The notes under the pieces: generated by a model
What the model was told of the DNA's origin: nothing
Seen by the model: the letters and a program-made list of their open reading frames with translations, nothing else
The model's database searches: none
NCBI RefSeq assembly: GCF_018986735.1
Contig: NZ_CP065521.1
Location: forward strand, 2,046,001 to 2,110,000
From: Schaalia sp. 19OD2882
Lineage (GTDB): Bacteria > Actinomycetota > Actinomycetes > Actinomycetales > Actinomycetaceae
DNA: 64,000 nucleotides
Direction of reading: 5' to 3'
In this document: positions 27,624-37,358 of the stretch, one piece after another
How the letters are laid out: each line of letters starts with the position of its first letter
Position numbering within the stretch: position 1 is the first letter of the stretch
Position numbers and translations under genes: made by a program

Positions 27624-29036
27624 TCAGCCGTTGAGTTCCTTGAGCAGCTTGTTCATCTGCTCCTGGGCGGTCATCAGGGCCTTCTCGGGTTCGACCTCGC
27701 CGCGGATCGCCTTGTTGACGTTTTCGACGAGGGCGGCCTGGACTCCACCGGTGAGGTAGAAGACGTCGGGGTAGGCCTCGGCCTCCTTGGCGGCGGCTGC
27801 GGCCTGCTCGTAGGCGGCCTTGAACACCGGGTCGTCCGCGATGGCGGGCGGGTTGGCGGCAAGCTTGTCGAGGGCCTCGGTTGCGGCGGGGAAGATGATG
27901 GCTCCACCGTCACGGGTCCATGCGAGCTCGTTTTCCGCATTGGTGATCCACTCGGCGAACTCCATGGCCAGCGGGGCGTTCTTCGTGGTGACCGACACGG
28001 CGATGTACTGGCCTTCGAAGACGGGCTTGACGTCCTTGTTCGTCGGGAAGGGGCCCACGCCGGTGTTGTCGTAGACGCCCTTGTTGTTCGCCTTGACGGA
28101 CTTGAGGAAGGAGGCGTTGGGCGTGCCGAAGGCAAGATTGCCGTTGGCGTAGGCCTTGCCCGGGTCGGGCTCGCCGGTCAGGGAGTCCTTCGGGACGGCG
28201 CCGCTCTTGTACAGCTCAGCGAACCTGGTCACGTAGGAGATGGCCACGGGGTTCGACGCGAAGTCGAAGGCGGTGCGGTCCTTGTTGAGCAGGTTCACGC
28301 CCATGCCGTGCAGCTGGGCGACCATGTACCACTCGGGCGAGCCGTAGATGCCGAAGTCGCCCTTGCCGGAGGCTGCGACCTCTGCCGCCTGGTCGAACAT
28401 CTCCTCCATGGTTGCCGGGGGCTTGTTCTCGTCCAGGCCCGCGTTCTTGAAGACTGCCTTGTTGTAGGTGGTGATGTAGGGGCCGTAGTACCAGGGCAGT
28501 GCCGTGTGGTGGTCATTGGCGCCCAGGGCCGTCGAGTCCCAGATCGAGGGGACGAACTTGTCGCCGATTCCCGGGGCCTTGACGTCGTAGTCCATGAGCA
28601 GGTTCGCCTTGGACAGGGCGAGGATCGTGGAGGAGGGGACGTTGACGACGTCGGCCATCTTGCAGTTGGTCACCTGGGCGGTGATCGTCTGGTCGAACTC
28701 GCCGCCGCCTCCCTGGTCGGTCCAGTTGATCTTCACACCGGGGTTGGCGTCCTCGAACTCCTTGATCTTCGCCTTGAAGAAGTCGCCGAAGTCGGCCTGC
28801 AGCCCCTGTGTCTGGAAGGTGATCTCCCCTTCGACCGTGGAGGTGTCGATGGCCGAGCCGTCGAGGTTGCCCGCCGGGATGTCGCAGGCGACGTCAGGAG
28901 CGGGGATCTCGGCGCCGGCGCCGGCCGCGCCGGACTGGCCCGCAGAAGTGGCGCTGTCGCCGGAGCAGGCCGACAGGCCCAAGGTGGTGATGATGATGCC
29001 GCTCAGGAGCACGGCACCAAGTTTCCGTTGCTTCAT
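27624..29036 (-). CDS. Extracellular solute-binding lipoprotein of a sugar ABC transporter
   Basis: The 470-residue protein has a lipoprotein signal ending in the lipobox LSAC and a family-1 solute-binding body with GEITFQTQG, FKAKIKEFEDANPGVKINW and ALPWYYGPYITTYNKAVFKNAGL. It should capture oligosaccharides outside the membrane and hand them to the two permeases. ATG at 29036 has GGAGG seven bases upstream. Given the neighbours, galactose- or fucose-containing glycan fragments are the likely ligands, but nothing in the sequence proves this. Confidence 0.92.
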   Translation of the reverse strand: MKQRKLGAVLLSGIIITTLGLSACSGDSATSAGQSGAAGAGAEIPAPDVACDIPAGNLDGSAIDTSTVEGEITFQTQGLQADFGDFFKAKIKEFEDANPGVKINWTDQGGGGEFDQTITAQVTNCKMADVVNVPSSTILALSKANLLMDYDVKAPGIGDKFVPSIWDSTALGANDHHTALPWYYGPYITTYNKAVFKNAGLDENKPPATMEEMFDQAAEVAASGKGDFGIYGSPEWYMVAQLHGMGVNLLNKDRTAFDFASNPVAISYVTRFAELYKSGAVPKDSLTGEPDPGKAYANGNLAFGTPNASFLKSVKANNKGVYDNTGVGPFPTNKDVKPVFEGQYIAVSVTTKNAPLAMEFAEWITNAENELAWTRDGGAIIFPAATEALDKLAANPPAIADDPVFKAAYEQAAAAAKEAEAYPDVFYLTGGVQAALVENVNKAIRGEVEPEKALMTAQEQMNKLLKELNG

Positions 29037-29102
29037 GGGTGACCTCCATTGGTCAGTGTTCGTCCTTCGGGGCCGGGTGAGGCGCCACTGCCCCCGCACC
29101 GA

Positions 29103-32100
29103 CTATCTCGTGTTAGGTGCTGCGGAAAGCGTATACCGTGACCATGACCGGTGACACCTCCGTAATGAAAATGTGATGTTCAAAGGCGCAATCATGAGCT
29201 CGGCCTCGCGGCGGACATCCGGCCCGCACGAGCGCGTTCCAAGGCCCCCGTGCCCGCCGTCCAGCCACAGCCACGTCCCCTCGCCGGCACCCAGGTCCTC
29301 CCAGTGCGCAGCGCCTTCCAGGTCCTGCTCACGCCAGTGTCCCAGGGAGAAGGAGGGCAAGGTCGCGGCGTCGATGCGCAGGCGAAGGGCCTCGCCCTCG
29401 CCCGTGAGGACGAGGTCACGCAGCCCCGGGCGGTTTCCCCCCTCCTGGGGACGCACCCGCCTTTCCCACATGTCCCGCACCTCGGCCTCGAACACTCCCG
29501 GCCATGAGGCGCCGGACATGTCCGGGTAGGCGATGCCCGGGCCGGTGCCGACCCAGCGCGCACGCCAGCCCGTGCCGGGCAGGGCCAGGCGCAGGCCGCA
29601 CCTGGGAATGCGGGCGGGCCACCGACCATGGGGGCTCGCCTCCCACTGGATGCGCACACCACCCGGCACGGCCGCGTACAAGAGCCGCACATGGGCGCCG
29701 AAGTCCTCGGTGGGGAATCCCCACTCCTCCTCGACCAGCACGCGATCGCCCTCGTCCTGCAGGTCGACCAAGCGCCGTCTGGGCAGGTCCAGGTGCGATT
29801 CGTGCCACCTGGCGGCATCGGAGGTGCCGCCGACTCCCAATCCCTGGCCGAGCGCTCCGGCCTCGTCCATGCCCCAGTGGTCAATGGGGCCCCGACCGCG
29901 GTCATTGTCGGTGGGTGCCCGGAAGACGCTGAGTTCCAGCGGCCCGATCGCAAGGCCGGCCACCTCGGTGAGGCTGCCCCATTCGTCAACGGTGAATCCG
30001 CCGAGGGCGATGGCGGGCCCGTCGGGTCGGGTGCCACTCTCGCTGCCGGCCTCGATGACGAGGCAGTCGCGGACCAGCGTCCGCCGCCCGCAGCCGTCGT
30101 CGAATCCGACGGGTACCGGCAGCCAGTCGCCGATGCGGGCCGGACACGGACCGGCAGGCAGAGGCGCACCGGGCACACGCTCATCGACCAGGACGACGTG
30201 CACGGCCCATGCAACGCCCGGATGGGCGGCGCGCGCCTGCCTGAAGGCGACCGTGGCTTCCTCCAGGTCGATGCGCACCCCTTCGGGACCGCAGTGGCTG
30301 GGCAGGGGCAGGACCCCGGTCACACCGGCCGCCCCCACCCCGTCCGCCAGATCGAGGTCCAGGGCCTGCAGCGCCCACCGCAGATGCAGTTCCGAGTGGA
30401 TCGCCGGACCCCACGGCTCACGCACGCGAGACCACAGAGCACCCGTGTGCGGGTCGGCCTGGACCTGGACGCGGAGCGGAGCGATCTCGCCCGCCCAGTT
30501 CACCAGGCCCGAGAACACCTCGCCGGTCGCCGAGACGAGCCCGTCACACACGAAGTTGCCGTCGTGGATCTCCTCCCCGAAATCCCCTCCGTAGGCCAGC
30601 GTCGGCCCCTCCGGCCCGTCCTTCCACAGGGCATGGTCGCGCCACTCCCACACGAAGCCACCGCAATGGCGCCGGTGGCTGAATTGGTCGACATAGCCCC
30701 GGGCCTGGCCAGGGCCCGTCCCCATGGCGTGCAGGTACTCGCACAGCAGGTAGGGGGCGCTGCGGATCCGCTTCCGGGCCCGGGCGTCCACGCGCGAGGC
30801 CGGGTGGACGGGTACGGCGACCTCGGCGATCGGGTCGGATTCGTCAAGGACGGCGGCGACCTCCTCCAGGGTCGGGTACATCCGTGAGTGCACATCCGTG
30901 TACCTCAAGGACCTGTCCGCCTCGTAGTGGAGGATCGCTTCCGGGCACCGCTGCCTCATCCATGCGGCAGCGGCCTCCAGGTTCACTCCGTCACCGGATT
31001 CATTGCCCAAGGACCACATGAGGATGCTCGGGTGGTTCTTGTCCCGCTCGAAGGCGCTGCGGGTCCGGTCCAGGAAGGCCTCGCGCCAGGCGGGGTCGTC
31101 ACTGGGGTTGCCGCGCCACCGCCCATCCCCTTCGAAGCCGTGGGTCTCGATGTCGGATTCGAGCACGACCCACAGGCCGATCTCGTCGGCCAGGTCCAGC
31201 AGGCGTGGGTGAGGAGGGTAGTGGCTGGTGCGCAGGGCATTGACGTTGAAGGACTTCATGAGGGCCAGGTCCGCCCGGGCGAAGTCCTCGTCGAAGACGC
31301 GCCCGGCATCGGGGCGGATCTCATGGCGGTTGACCCCGCGCAGGACCAGGGGGTGGCCATTGGCCATGAGGACGCCGTCCTGGATCTCCACGTGCCTGAA
31401 ACCCGCACGGCAGGTGCGCTCGGCGCCGGCGGCCTCGACGCGCACCTCGTGCAGGACGGGCTCCTCGGGGCTCCAAGGGCGGACCGGGCCGATGTCGACC
31501 CATTCGGAGATGAACTCTTGCGGGTCCTGCCCGTCGGGGACCAGGGCGAGGCGGCGGGCAGGACCGGCCACCTCCAGGTGCACCCACTGGGGCGCCGGGC
31601 CCTGGAAGCGCATGCGCAGTTGCAGTGCCCCGTGGGCGCTCTCGGGGTCCCACCGGGTGCGCACCCACAGGTCTTCGATCGCCCCCGAGACAAGTCTGTG
31701 CACGGTGACATCCCTGAAGACTCCGGGCAGCCACCACTGGTCCTGGTCCTCCAGGTAGGTGCCCGGGCCGAATTGGTTGACACGCAGGGTCACCCGGTTC
31801 CTCCCCGGATGCACGAGGTCGGTGACGTCGAATTCGCGGGGGTTGCGCGAGCCGGAGCTCAATCCCACCCAGTGTCCGTTGACCCACACCCGCAGGAGGG
31901 ATTCGACCCCGTCGAAACGCAGGCGCACTTGGGAGCCGTCGCACCAGTGGTCAGGCAGGTCGAATTCACGCCAGTGGTCGGCGGTGGGATTGTCCTGCGG
32001 GGGGTGGGGCGGGCTGAGGGGGAAGGGGTAGACGACATTCGTGTAGGTCGGGTGGCCCCGTCCAGGTCCGCTGAGGACCCAGTGGGCGGGAAGATCGATG

Positions 32101-32333
32101 TTCTCGCAGTGGTCGTCGAGCACGGGTTCCTCCCCGCCCACGTGCGGCCCCAGTGGGTCCGGGTCGCAGGGATGCAGGCGGAAGGACCACGTTCCGCCCA
32201 GGTCGATGGTCTCCTCCTGTGATCCCGGCCAGGAGCGATGGTCCAGGACGCGGCCGTTGTGGGGGCCCGACGGGGTCCATGCAGGTTCGGCGCCATCGTC
32301 GATGAGGGCGCCGTCTCCACTCTGAGTAGCCAT
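29103..32333 (-). CDS. Beta-galactosidase, GH2 (LacZ type)
   Basis: This is a full-length, 1076-residue LacZ-type enzyme. The five LacZ domains are recognisable: a jelly-roll start (LGGTWSFRLHP, YTNVVYPFP), Ig-like domains, the catalytic barrel and the C-terminal LacZ domain. E445 in GNESGDG is the acid/base and E532 in LCEYLHAMG the nucleophile; RTSHYPPHPR is also conserved. No signal peptide is present, so it hydrolyses imported beta-galactosides. The frame is open to 32501 but ATG at 32333 matches the family start. It is the first gene of the transporter-fucosidase operon and is divergent from the LacI gene. The last 15 residues after ITFSLR look like an extension past the normal end. Confidence 0.93.
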   Translation of the reverse strand: MATQSGDGALIDDGAEPAWTPSGPHNGRVLDHRSWPGSQEETIDLGGTWSFRLHPCDPDPLGPHVGGEEPVLDDHCENIDLPAHWVLSGPGRGHPTYTNVVYPFPLSPPHPPQDNPTADHWREFDLPDHWCDGSQVRLRFDGVESLLRVWVNGHWVGLSSGSRNPREFDVTDLVHPGRNRVTLRVNQFGPGTYLEDQDQWWLPGVFRDVTVHRLVSGAIEDLWVRTRWDPESAHGALQLRMRFQGPAPQWVHLEVAGPARRLALVPDGQDPQEFISEWVDIGPVRPWSPEEPVLHEVRVEAAGAERTCRAGFRHVEIQDGVLMANGHPLVLRGVNRHEIRPDAGRVFDEDFARADLALMKSFNVNALRTSHYPPHPRLLDLADEIGLWVVLESDIETHGFEGDGRWRGNPSDDPAWREAFLDRTRSAFERDKNHPSILMWSLGNESGDGVNLEAAAAWMRQRCPEAILHYEADRSLRYTDVHSRMYPTLEEVAAVLDESDPIAEVAVPVHPASRVDARARKRIRSAPYLLCEYLHAMGTGPGQARGYVDQFSHRRHCGGFVWEWRDHALWKDGPEGPTLAYGGDFGEEIHDGNFVCDGLVSATGEVFSGLVNWAGEIAPLRVQVQADPHTGALWSRVREPWGPAIHSELHLRWALQALDLDLADGVGAAGVTGVLPLPSHCGPEGVRIDLEEATVAFRQARAAHPGVAWAVHVVLVDERVPGAPLPAGPCPARIGDWLPVPVGFDDGCGRRTLVRDCLVIEAGSESGTRPDGPAIALGGFTVDEWGSLTEVAGLAIGPLELSVFRAPTDNDRGRGPIDHWGMDEAGALGQGLGVGGTSDAARWHESHLDLPRRRLVDLQDEGDRVLVEEEWGFPTEDFGAHVRLLYAAVPGGVRIQWEASPHGRWPARIPRCGLRLALPGTGWRARWVGTGPGIAYPDMSGASWPGVFEAEVRDMWERRVRPQEGGNRPGLRDLVLTGEGEALRLRIDAATLPSFSLGHWREQDLEGAAHWEDLGAGEGTWLWLDGGHGGLGTRSCGPDVRREAELMIAPLNITFSLRRCHRSWSRYTLSAAPNTR

Positions 32334-32335
32334 GC

Positions 32336-32350
32336 TCCGTAGGCTAACAG
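32336..32350 (-). promoter_or_regulatory. Possible -10 box for the beta-galactosidase operon
   Basis: TAGCCT lies seven bases before the ATG on the minus strand, again consistent with a leaderless transcript. Next to it the imperfect repeat AAC-N8-GTT (with a GCATATA centre) may be the binding site of the divergent LacI protein. Confidence 0.3.
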
Positions 32351-32410
32351 CATATAGTTGCCTTGGACACCTTCCTGTCGACCGTGTCTTCTCCCCCACC
32401 GAACCGGCCA

Positions 32411-32438
32411 TTGTCCTCAAGCGGCACGGGGATACGAT
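32411..32438 (+). promoter_or_regulatory. Predicted promoter of the LacI gene
   Basis: TTGTCC (-35) and TACGAT (-10) are separated by 16 bases, and the -10 lies 33 bases before the LacI start. Spacing and sequences fit the main actinobacterial sigma factor. Confidence 0.5.
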
Positions 32439-32470
32439 ACGGACCAGATTCCCCCATCGAAGGAGCCGCC

Positions 32471-33502
32471 GTGCCTCGTACGACCCGCGCCCAGGTCGCA
32501 CAGCTTGCCGGGGTCGCGCCCTCGACGGTTTCGCTCGTGCTCAACGGACGCGGCGAAGAACTGAAGATCGCCTCGGCCACCATCGCCCGCATCGAAGAGG
32601 CCGCACGGACTCTGGGGTACGTGCCCAATGCCGCCGCCAGGTCCCTGCGCAAAGGCACCAGCACTATGATCGCCCTGCTCATGGCCGAGCTGCCGGAGGA
32701 CCCATTCGTTCCCGTCGTCCACAAGGTCCTCACCACCGCAATGATCGAGATCCAGCGACGCGGATACCTGCTCGTCCCGCTCTTCCAGAGCAGCGAAGAA
32801 GTCTCCGACGCACAAGTCATCCGCTCCCTCATCACCGACACCCCCCTCGCCGGAGTCATCCGAGAAACCACCTCGGCCGAACAGTTCGCCAACACCCTCC
32901 TGGCCGACATGGGAATCCCCGTCGTCGGAATGTCGATGATCGAGACCCCGGACTCCACGCACACCCGCTCCCTCGTCAGGATCGACGAGTCCGCCGGTGT
33001 CATCGCGATCCTCGACCGCCTCGCCCTGCCCAGCGCGGAGCGCGCCCACGCGGTGTTCCTCGCGGGCCCCAACACGAACCACTCCCGCCAGAACCCCCTC
33101 TTTGCCCGCTTCGGCGAACGCGCGCGAATGATGACTCTGCCCGACTGGAACGAAGCGAGCGCCTACACGGCTTCACTGGACGTCCTCACCCGCGATCCCC
33201 TCGTCGAATTGATCTTCTGCGCCGACGACTCCCAGACGGCGGGCGTGTTCAAGGCCGCCGACGAACTCGGCATGGACGTGCCGGAGCGACTGAGCATCCT
33301 TGGATTCGGCGGCCAAGAGCGCAGCGGAATCGAAGGAACGCGCCTGACCACAGTCGAGTGGCCACTGCGCGAAATGACTCGGCTCGCAGTCGACACACTC
33401 ATCGGGATCATCGAGGAGCCCGATACCGCCCGCAGCGTCATCACCATTCCGACCGTCCCGGTGTGGGGGACCTCCGTGCGGATCACCCCGAATCGCGACT
33501 AG
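32471..33502 (+). CDS. LacI-family transcriptional regulator
   Basis: The 343-residue protein has an N-terminal LacI helix-turn-helix (RAQVAQLAGVAPSTVSLVLN), the hinge helix (YVPNAAARSLRKG) and a periplasmic-binding-like effector domain ending in a beta-strand pair. GTG at 32471 has AAGGAG eight bases upstream. It is divergent from the beta-galactosidase and should regulate the adjacent glycan genes in response to a sugar. Its stop overlaps the end of the convergent marR gene by four bases. Confidence 0.93.
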   Translation: MPRTTRAQVAQLAGVAPSTVSLVLNGRGEELKIASATIARIEEAARTLGYVPNAAARSLRKGTSTMIALLMAELPEDPFVPVVHKVLTTAMIEIQRRGYLLVPLFQSSEEVSDAQVIRSLITDTPLAGVIRETTSAEQFANTLLADMGIPVVGMSMIETPDSTHTRSLVRIDESAGVIAILDRLALPSAERAHAVFLAGPNTNHSRQNPLFARFGERARMMTLPDWNEASAYTASLDVLTRDPLVELIFCADDSQTAGVFKAADELGMDVPERLSILGFGGQERSGIEGTRLTTVEWPLREMTRLAVDTLIGIIEEPDTARSVITIPTVPVWGTSVRITPNRD

Positions 33503-33957
33503 TTCGATGCGCTGGTCGACTCGTGAGAGTGCGCTGCCTCGAGCTTGCCCAGCAAGGCCTCCAGAGTGGCGAGCTCGTCCGAGGTCAGGGCGCGGAAGAA
33601 TTGTTCGCGACCGCGACGAAGGCGAGGCTGTGCCTCATCCCACCAGGCCCTGCCGGCGACGCTCAGGCTCAGAAGGCGAGACCGCGCGTCATTGGGGTTC
33701 AATCGGGTCTGGACCCAACCGGCTTCGATCAGTTTTCGAATCGTAGGGCCCATGTTGCGCGGATCGACGGCTGTCGCGGCGGCGACTTGCGTTTGGGTTC
33801 TCTCCCCTTCCGCCAATGCCGCCATGGTGGCGAACTGCGCCGTGGAGATCCCCTGCTCGACCAGGTAGGTGTTCCACGCCCGCTCCACCCGCCGACCGAG
33901 GGCAGCCAGGAGAAAACTCGCGCCCCAGCGATACTTGACTCCACCCGAACTATTCAT
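33499..33957 (-). CDS. MarR-family transcriptional regulator
   Basis: The 152-residue protein has a winged helix (TQTQVAAATAVDPRNMGPTIRKLIEAGWVQ) and the wing RLNPNDARSRLLSLS of MarR proteins. The C-terminal helix serves dimerisation. It is divergent from a VOC-domain gene with only 13 bases between start codons, and a palindrome covers that gap, so it probably represses both genes. No ribosome site precedes the ATG, so leaderless translation or a later start is possible. Confidence 0.9.
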   Translation of the reverse strand: MNSSGGVKYRWGASFLLAALGRRVERAWNTYLVEQGISTAQFATMAALAEGERTQTQVAAATAVDPRNMGPTIRKLIEAGWVQTRLNPNDARSRLLSLSVAGRAWWDEAQPRLRRGREQFFRALTSDELATLEALLGKLEAAHSHESTSASN

Positions 33958-33969
33958 AGATTATGTCTA
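33957..33969. promoter_or_regulatory. MarR operator candidate between divergent genes
   Basis: TAGA-N5-TCTA is a perfect short palindrome that spans the whole 13-base gap and the first base of the marR start codon. Binding here would block both genes. Confidence 0.45.
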
Positions 33970-33970
33970 C

Positions 33971-34486
33971 ATGCCTCTCTCAACACCGTCCCCACCGACA
34001 GGACACAACACCATCAATCCGTTCGCCATCGTCCCCGACGCCATCGGCTTCATTCGTTTCGTCGAAGCAGTCTTCGACGGGCACGAGACCACGCAGGTAC
34101 GGACTCCCGATCGTGATGGATCAATCATCCACGCCGAAGTCGTCATCGGCGACTCCACGATCATGCTCAGCGACCGAAAACCGGACTGGCCCTTCACGCC
34201 CGCTTTCCTTCAAGTCTATGTGTCGAATGCCCGAATGTGCCTCGACAGAGCCGTCGCCCTCGGTGCCGAGATCGTCACGCCCGTTTCCGACTTCTACGGC
34301 GGCTGTCGAATCGCTCGCCTGCTCGATCCCTGGCGAAACCTCTGGTGGCTCTATGAGCCGACGACCCGACCTCTGCCGCAATCCGAACGAGTCGGCGACA
34401 CGGAGTGGCATGATCGGAAGCCGAGCCTCGTCTACACCACTCTCATGGACGCAATGCGGAATCTCACTCGACCCGAGGCGCTCTGA
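33971..34486 (+). CDS. VOC-domain (glyoxalase/bleomycin-resistance fold) protein
   Basis: This 171-residue single-domain protein resembles PhnB-like VOC proteins: NPFAIVPDAIGFIRFVEAVF at the start, AEVVIGDSTIMLSDRKPDW in the middle and the ARLLDPWRNLWWLYEP end. Members bind metal or small molecules and include glyoxalases and resistance proteins; the function here is unknown. Pairing with a divergent MarR regulator suggests a role in response to a toxic small molecule. ATG at 33971 has no ribosome site. Confidence 0.8.
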   Translation: MPLSTPSPPTGHNTINPFAIVPDAIGFIRFVEAVFDGHETTQVRTPDRDGSIIHAEVVIGDSTIMLSDRKPDWPFTPAFLQVYVSNARMCLDRAVALGAEIVTPVSDFYGGCRIARLLDPWRNLWWLYEPTTRPLPQSERVGDTEWHDRKPSLVYTTLMDAMRNLTRPEAL

Positions 34487-34553
34487 GCCTGACCGCCGAG
34501 CCCCGTCACACCGCCGGAGCATCACCCCGCCGGAGCTCTTGCGGACCGACGGG

Positions 34554-34575
34554 GCCGAAGCGGAACCGCTTCGGC
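34554..34575. terminator. Stem-loop between VOC gene and glmM
   Basis: A perfect 10-bp stem (GCCGAAGCGG and complement) with a two-base loop lies in the 211-base gap between two convergent genes, 67 bases after the VOC stop. It may serve both. The remaining gap shows no gene. Confidence 0.5.
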
Positions 34576-34697
34576 GGCGCGCCATCGCAGAAGGTCCAAG
34601 AACAGGGAGGACTCCTCGTGCGATGCGGCGGCGTCAGATCGAGGAACTCCGCTTCGCCCCCCGTCCCTGCTCGGCCGACTGAGACGAAGATGCGGCC

Positions 34698-36059
34698 TCA
34701 GAGCGAAAGATTCTCCTCGACGACCTTCGCCAGGCGATTCGCAACCGAATCGGCCTGCTCCTGAGTGGCGGCCTCGACCATGACGCGCACCAGCGGCTCC
34801 GTACCCGACGGGCGCAGGAGAACACGACCGGTCTCGCCGAGTTCGGCCTCCGCAGCGGCGACGGCCTTCTGCACCGCAGAATCGGTGCCCGCCTTCGCCT
34901 TGTCGACTCCCTTGACGTTGACGAGCGTCTGCGGCAGGCGCGTCACGATGCTCGCCAGGTCCTTGAGCGACTGGCCCGTGCGCTTCATGCGCGCCGCAAT
35001 GCGCAGCGAAGTGAGCACACCGTCTCCCGTGGTCGCGTGCAGCGAATCGATGACGTGGCCCGACTGCTCGCCTCCGAGCGTGTAGCCGCCCTGAAGCATC
35101 TTCTCCAGGACGTAGCGGTCACCCACGCCCGTCTGGACGGTGCGGATGCCGTGCTCCTTCATTGCGAGGATGAGGCCGAGGTTGCTCATGACGGTGACCA
35201 CGAGGGTGTCGGAGCCGAGCGTGCCGTCGGCCTTCATGCCGACTGCGAGCATGCCCATGATCTGGTCCCCATCGACGAGGCGGCCCTCGGCGTCGACCGC
35301 GAGGCAGCGGTCCGCATCGCCGTCATAGGCAACGCCCAGATCGGCGTGCACGGAGGTCACGTAGTTCTGGAGCTGCTCGGGGTGGGTCGAGCCGCAGTGG
35401 GCGTTGATGTTGAGCCCGTCGGGCGAGGCGTTGATCGCGATGACTTCGGCGCCGGCCGCGCGCAGCGCCGCAGGGCCGACTGACGAGGCCGCACCATTGG
35501 CGGCGTCGACGACGATGCGCAGGCCGGAAAGGTCCGTGCCGACCGAGTCGACGAGGTGGTTGATGTACGTCTGGTCGGCGACCGTCTCGCCCTTGATGAC
35601 GCGGCCCACGCCCGCGCCCGTCGGTCGGCCGGACACCTTCCCGAGCAGGGCTTCGATCTCATCCTCGACGGAGTCCTCGAGCTTGTAGCCGCCGCGCGCG
35701 AAGAACTTGATGCCGTTGTCCTGGAAGGGGTTGTGCGAGGCGGAGATGACGACGCCGAGATCGATGTTCTGAGTGGCGGTCAGGTGCGCGATCGCAGGGG
35801 TCGGCAGGACTCCGGCACGAGTGACGTCGACGCCGGAGGCCGCCAGGCCCGCGGAGATCGCATGGTCGAGGAATTCGCCCGAGGCGCGGGTGTCGCGTCC
35901 CACGATCGCGCGAGGGCGGCCCGTGCGCGACAGGTTCCCGGCGGGGATGTCCTTGGTGAGGACGCGGGCGGCGGCTTCGCCGAGTTGGACGGCGAGGGCG
36001 GGGGTCAGCAGGTCATTGGCGAGGCCGCGGACTCCGTCCGTGCCGAACATCCTGGTCAT
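34698..36059 (-). CDS. glmM: Phosphoglucosamine mutase
   Basis: GlmM turns glucosamine-6-phosphate into glucosamine-1-phosphate for UDP-GlcNAc. The 453-residue protein starts with MFGTDGVRG, carries the phosphoserine loop [13 protein letters not shown], the metal loop [13 protein letters not shown], the sugar loop GGEQSGH and the phosphate-binding [17 protein letters not shown] at 36059 has GGAAGG upstream. It follows rplM-rpsI, the conserved actinobacterial order. Confidence 0.96.
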   Translation of the reverse strand: MTRMFGTDGVRGLANDLLTPALAVQLGEAAARVLTKDIPAGNLSRTGRPRAIVGRDTRASGEFLDHAISAGLAASGVDVTRAGVLPTPAIAHLTATQNIDLGVVISASHNPFQDNGIKFFARGGYKLEDSVEDEIEALLGKVSGRPTGAGVGRVIKGETVADQTYINHLVDSVGTDLSGLRIVVDAANGAASSVGPAALRAAGAEVIAINASPDGLNINAHCGSTHPEQLQNYVTSVHADLGVAYDGDADRCLAVDAEGRLVDGDQIMGMLAVGMKADGTLGSDTLVVTVMSNLGLILAMKEHGIRTVQTGVGDRYVLEKMLQGGYTLGGEQSGHVIDSLHATTGDGVLTSLRIAARMKRTGQSLKDLASIVTRLPQTLVNVKGVDKAKAGTDSAVQKAVAAAEAELGETGRVLLRPSGTEPLVRVMVEAATQEQADSVANRLAKVVEENLSL

Positions 36060-36173
36060 GTGCGGTGCCTTCCGATCACGGGGTCGAACTGGTCTCCAGC
36101 GTACTCGCCGAACAAGCATCGCCGGAACGGGCAGGGCAGCGCGGGGCCGAACGAAAGGCCGGAAACGCGCTGC

Positions 36174-36203
36174 GGCCCCGCCCTCGGCGACGAGGACGGG
36201 GCC
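36174..36203 (-). terminator. Terminator of the rplM-rpsI operon
   Basis: GGCCCCG pairs with CGGGGCC and an inner CTCG with CGAG, the stem beginning 28 bases after the rpsI stop. It separates the ribosomal genes from glmM. Confidence 0.6.
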
Positions 36204-36231
36204 TTGCGGCGATCGGTGACGCCAGAGCGGG

Positions 36232-36723
36232 TCAGCGCTTCGAGTACTGCGGCGCCTTGCGGGCCTTCTTCAGGCCGGCCTTCTTGCGCTCGATGGCGCG
36301 GGCGTCGCGAGTCAGGAAGCCGGCCTTCTTCAGGGCGGGACGGTTCGCGTCACGGTCGATCTCGTTCAGGGCTCGCGAGATGCCCAGGCGCAGCGCACCG
36401 GCCTGGCCGGAGATGCCGCCGCCGTTGATGCGGGCGATGACGTCGAAACGGCCGTCCAGGTCCAGCAGGACGAAGGGCGACTTGACCAGCTGCTGGTGCA
36501 GCTTGTTCGGGAAGTAGTCCTCCAGGGTGCGACCGTTGATGGTCCACTGGCCGGTTCCGGGAACCAGGCGCACGCGGGCAACGGCCTCCTTGCGGCGGCC
36601 CAGTCCCGCGCCGGGTGCGGTGATGGACTGGCCGGCTCCGACAGGCGCCGACTCGGTCTCGGTGGTGTACGAGCTGGGGGCGGTCTCCTCGTCCAGCTCG
36701 ACGATCTCGGTGGTCTCAGCCAC
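36232..36723 (-). CDS. rpsI: 30S ribosomal protein S9
   Basis: S9 lies at the 30S head and its C-terminal tail touches the P-site tRNA. The 163-residue protein has the [16 protein letters not shown] start, [15 protein letters not shown], and the tail [12 protein letters not shown] ending in the conserved SKR. About 35 acidic and polar residues precede the core, an N-terminal extension common in actinobacteria. It follows rplM by 44 bases. Confidence 0.97.
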   Translation of the reverse strand: MAETTEIVELDEETAPSSYTTETESAPVGAGQSITAPGAGLGRRKEAVARVRLVPGTGQWTINGRTLEDYFPNKLHQQLVKSPFVLLDLDGRFDVIARINGGGISGQAGALRLGISRALNEIDRDANRPALKKAGFLTRDARAIERKKAGLKKARKAPQYSKR

Positions 36724-36767
36724 AGTTCTCCTCAGTGACGTTCGGTTGGCTCAGGGGCGCGAAGCGC

Positions 36768-37211
36768 TCACTGGGCGACCTGGGTGATCTCGTAGGGAAC
36801 CGGCGTCTGGCCGGCGTGGGGGTGCTCAGCACCGGCGTACACGTGCAGCTTGCGCAGCTGCGCGCGACCGAGGCTGGTGTGGGGAAGCATGCCGCGGACG
36901 GCCTTCTCAACCGCACGCTCGGGCCGCTCGGCCATGAGGTCACGGTAGGGGGTCGCGGTCAGACCACCGGGCTGGCCCGAGTGGCGGTAGGCCATCTTCT
37001 GCTCGAGCTTCTTGCCGGTCAGGGCGACCTTGTCCGCATTGATGATGATGACGAAATCGCCCATGTCCATGTGAGGGGCGAATGTCGGCTTGTGCTTCCC
37101 ACGCAGGAGGGCGGCGACATGGGTCGCCAGGCGACCGAGGACGACGTCGGTGGCATCGATGACGTACCACTTCTTGTCGGCATCCCCCGGCTTCGGTGAA
37201 TAGGTGCGCAC
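36768..37211 (-). CDS. rplM: 50S ribosomal protein L13
   Basis: L13 is an early assembly protein of the 50S subunit. The product has the family segments [27 protein letters not shown] and [13 protein letters not shown] start it at the GTG at 37211, giving RTYSPKPGD at the N-terminus and 147 residues, the standard length, with GAAGG eight bases upstream. A TTG at 37226 is in frame but overlaps that ribosome site. Confidence 0.96.
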   Translation of the reverse strand: MRTYSPKPGDADKKWYVIDATDVVLGRLATHVAALLRGKHKPTFAPHMDMGDFVIIINADKVALTGKKLEQKMAYRHSGQPGGLTATPYRDLMAERPERAVEKAVRGMLPHTSLGRAQLRKLHVYAGAEHPHAGQTPVPYEITQVAQ

Positions 37212-37358
37212 GGGCGTAACCTTCAATTCTTCTGGTCGGCTAAGCAGGACGCCGACATGCGGCGGCCCCGCTCACGGAACGGTTCGCGCGAGGCGCCAAC
37301 GTGTGGAACACCGGCGAGTGGGAAAGCACCGGGGTACCGCTGACGCACAGCGTCGTTC

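Noticed and set aside
29103..29160. Frameshift at the end of the beta-galactosidase gene
   Set aside because: The last 15 residues look unlike the family, but the conserved end ITFSLR is reached in frame. A simple stop-codon loss explains the extension.
37212..37226. TTG at 37226 as the rplM start
   Set aside because: The GTG at 37211 gives the standard 147-residue L13 and has the better-spaced GAAGG; the TTG lies directly before that ribosome site.
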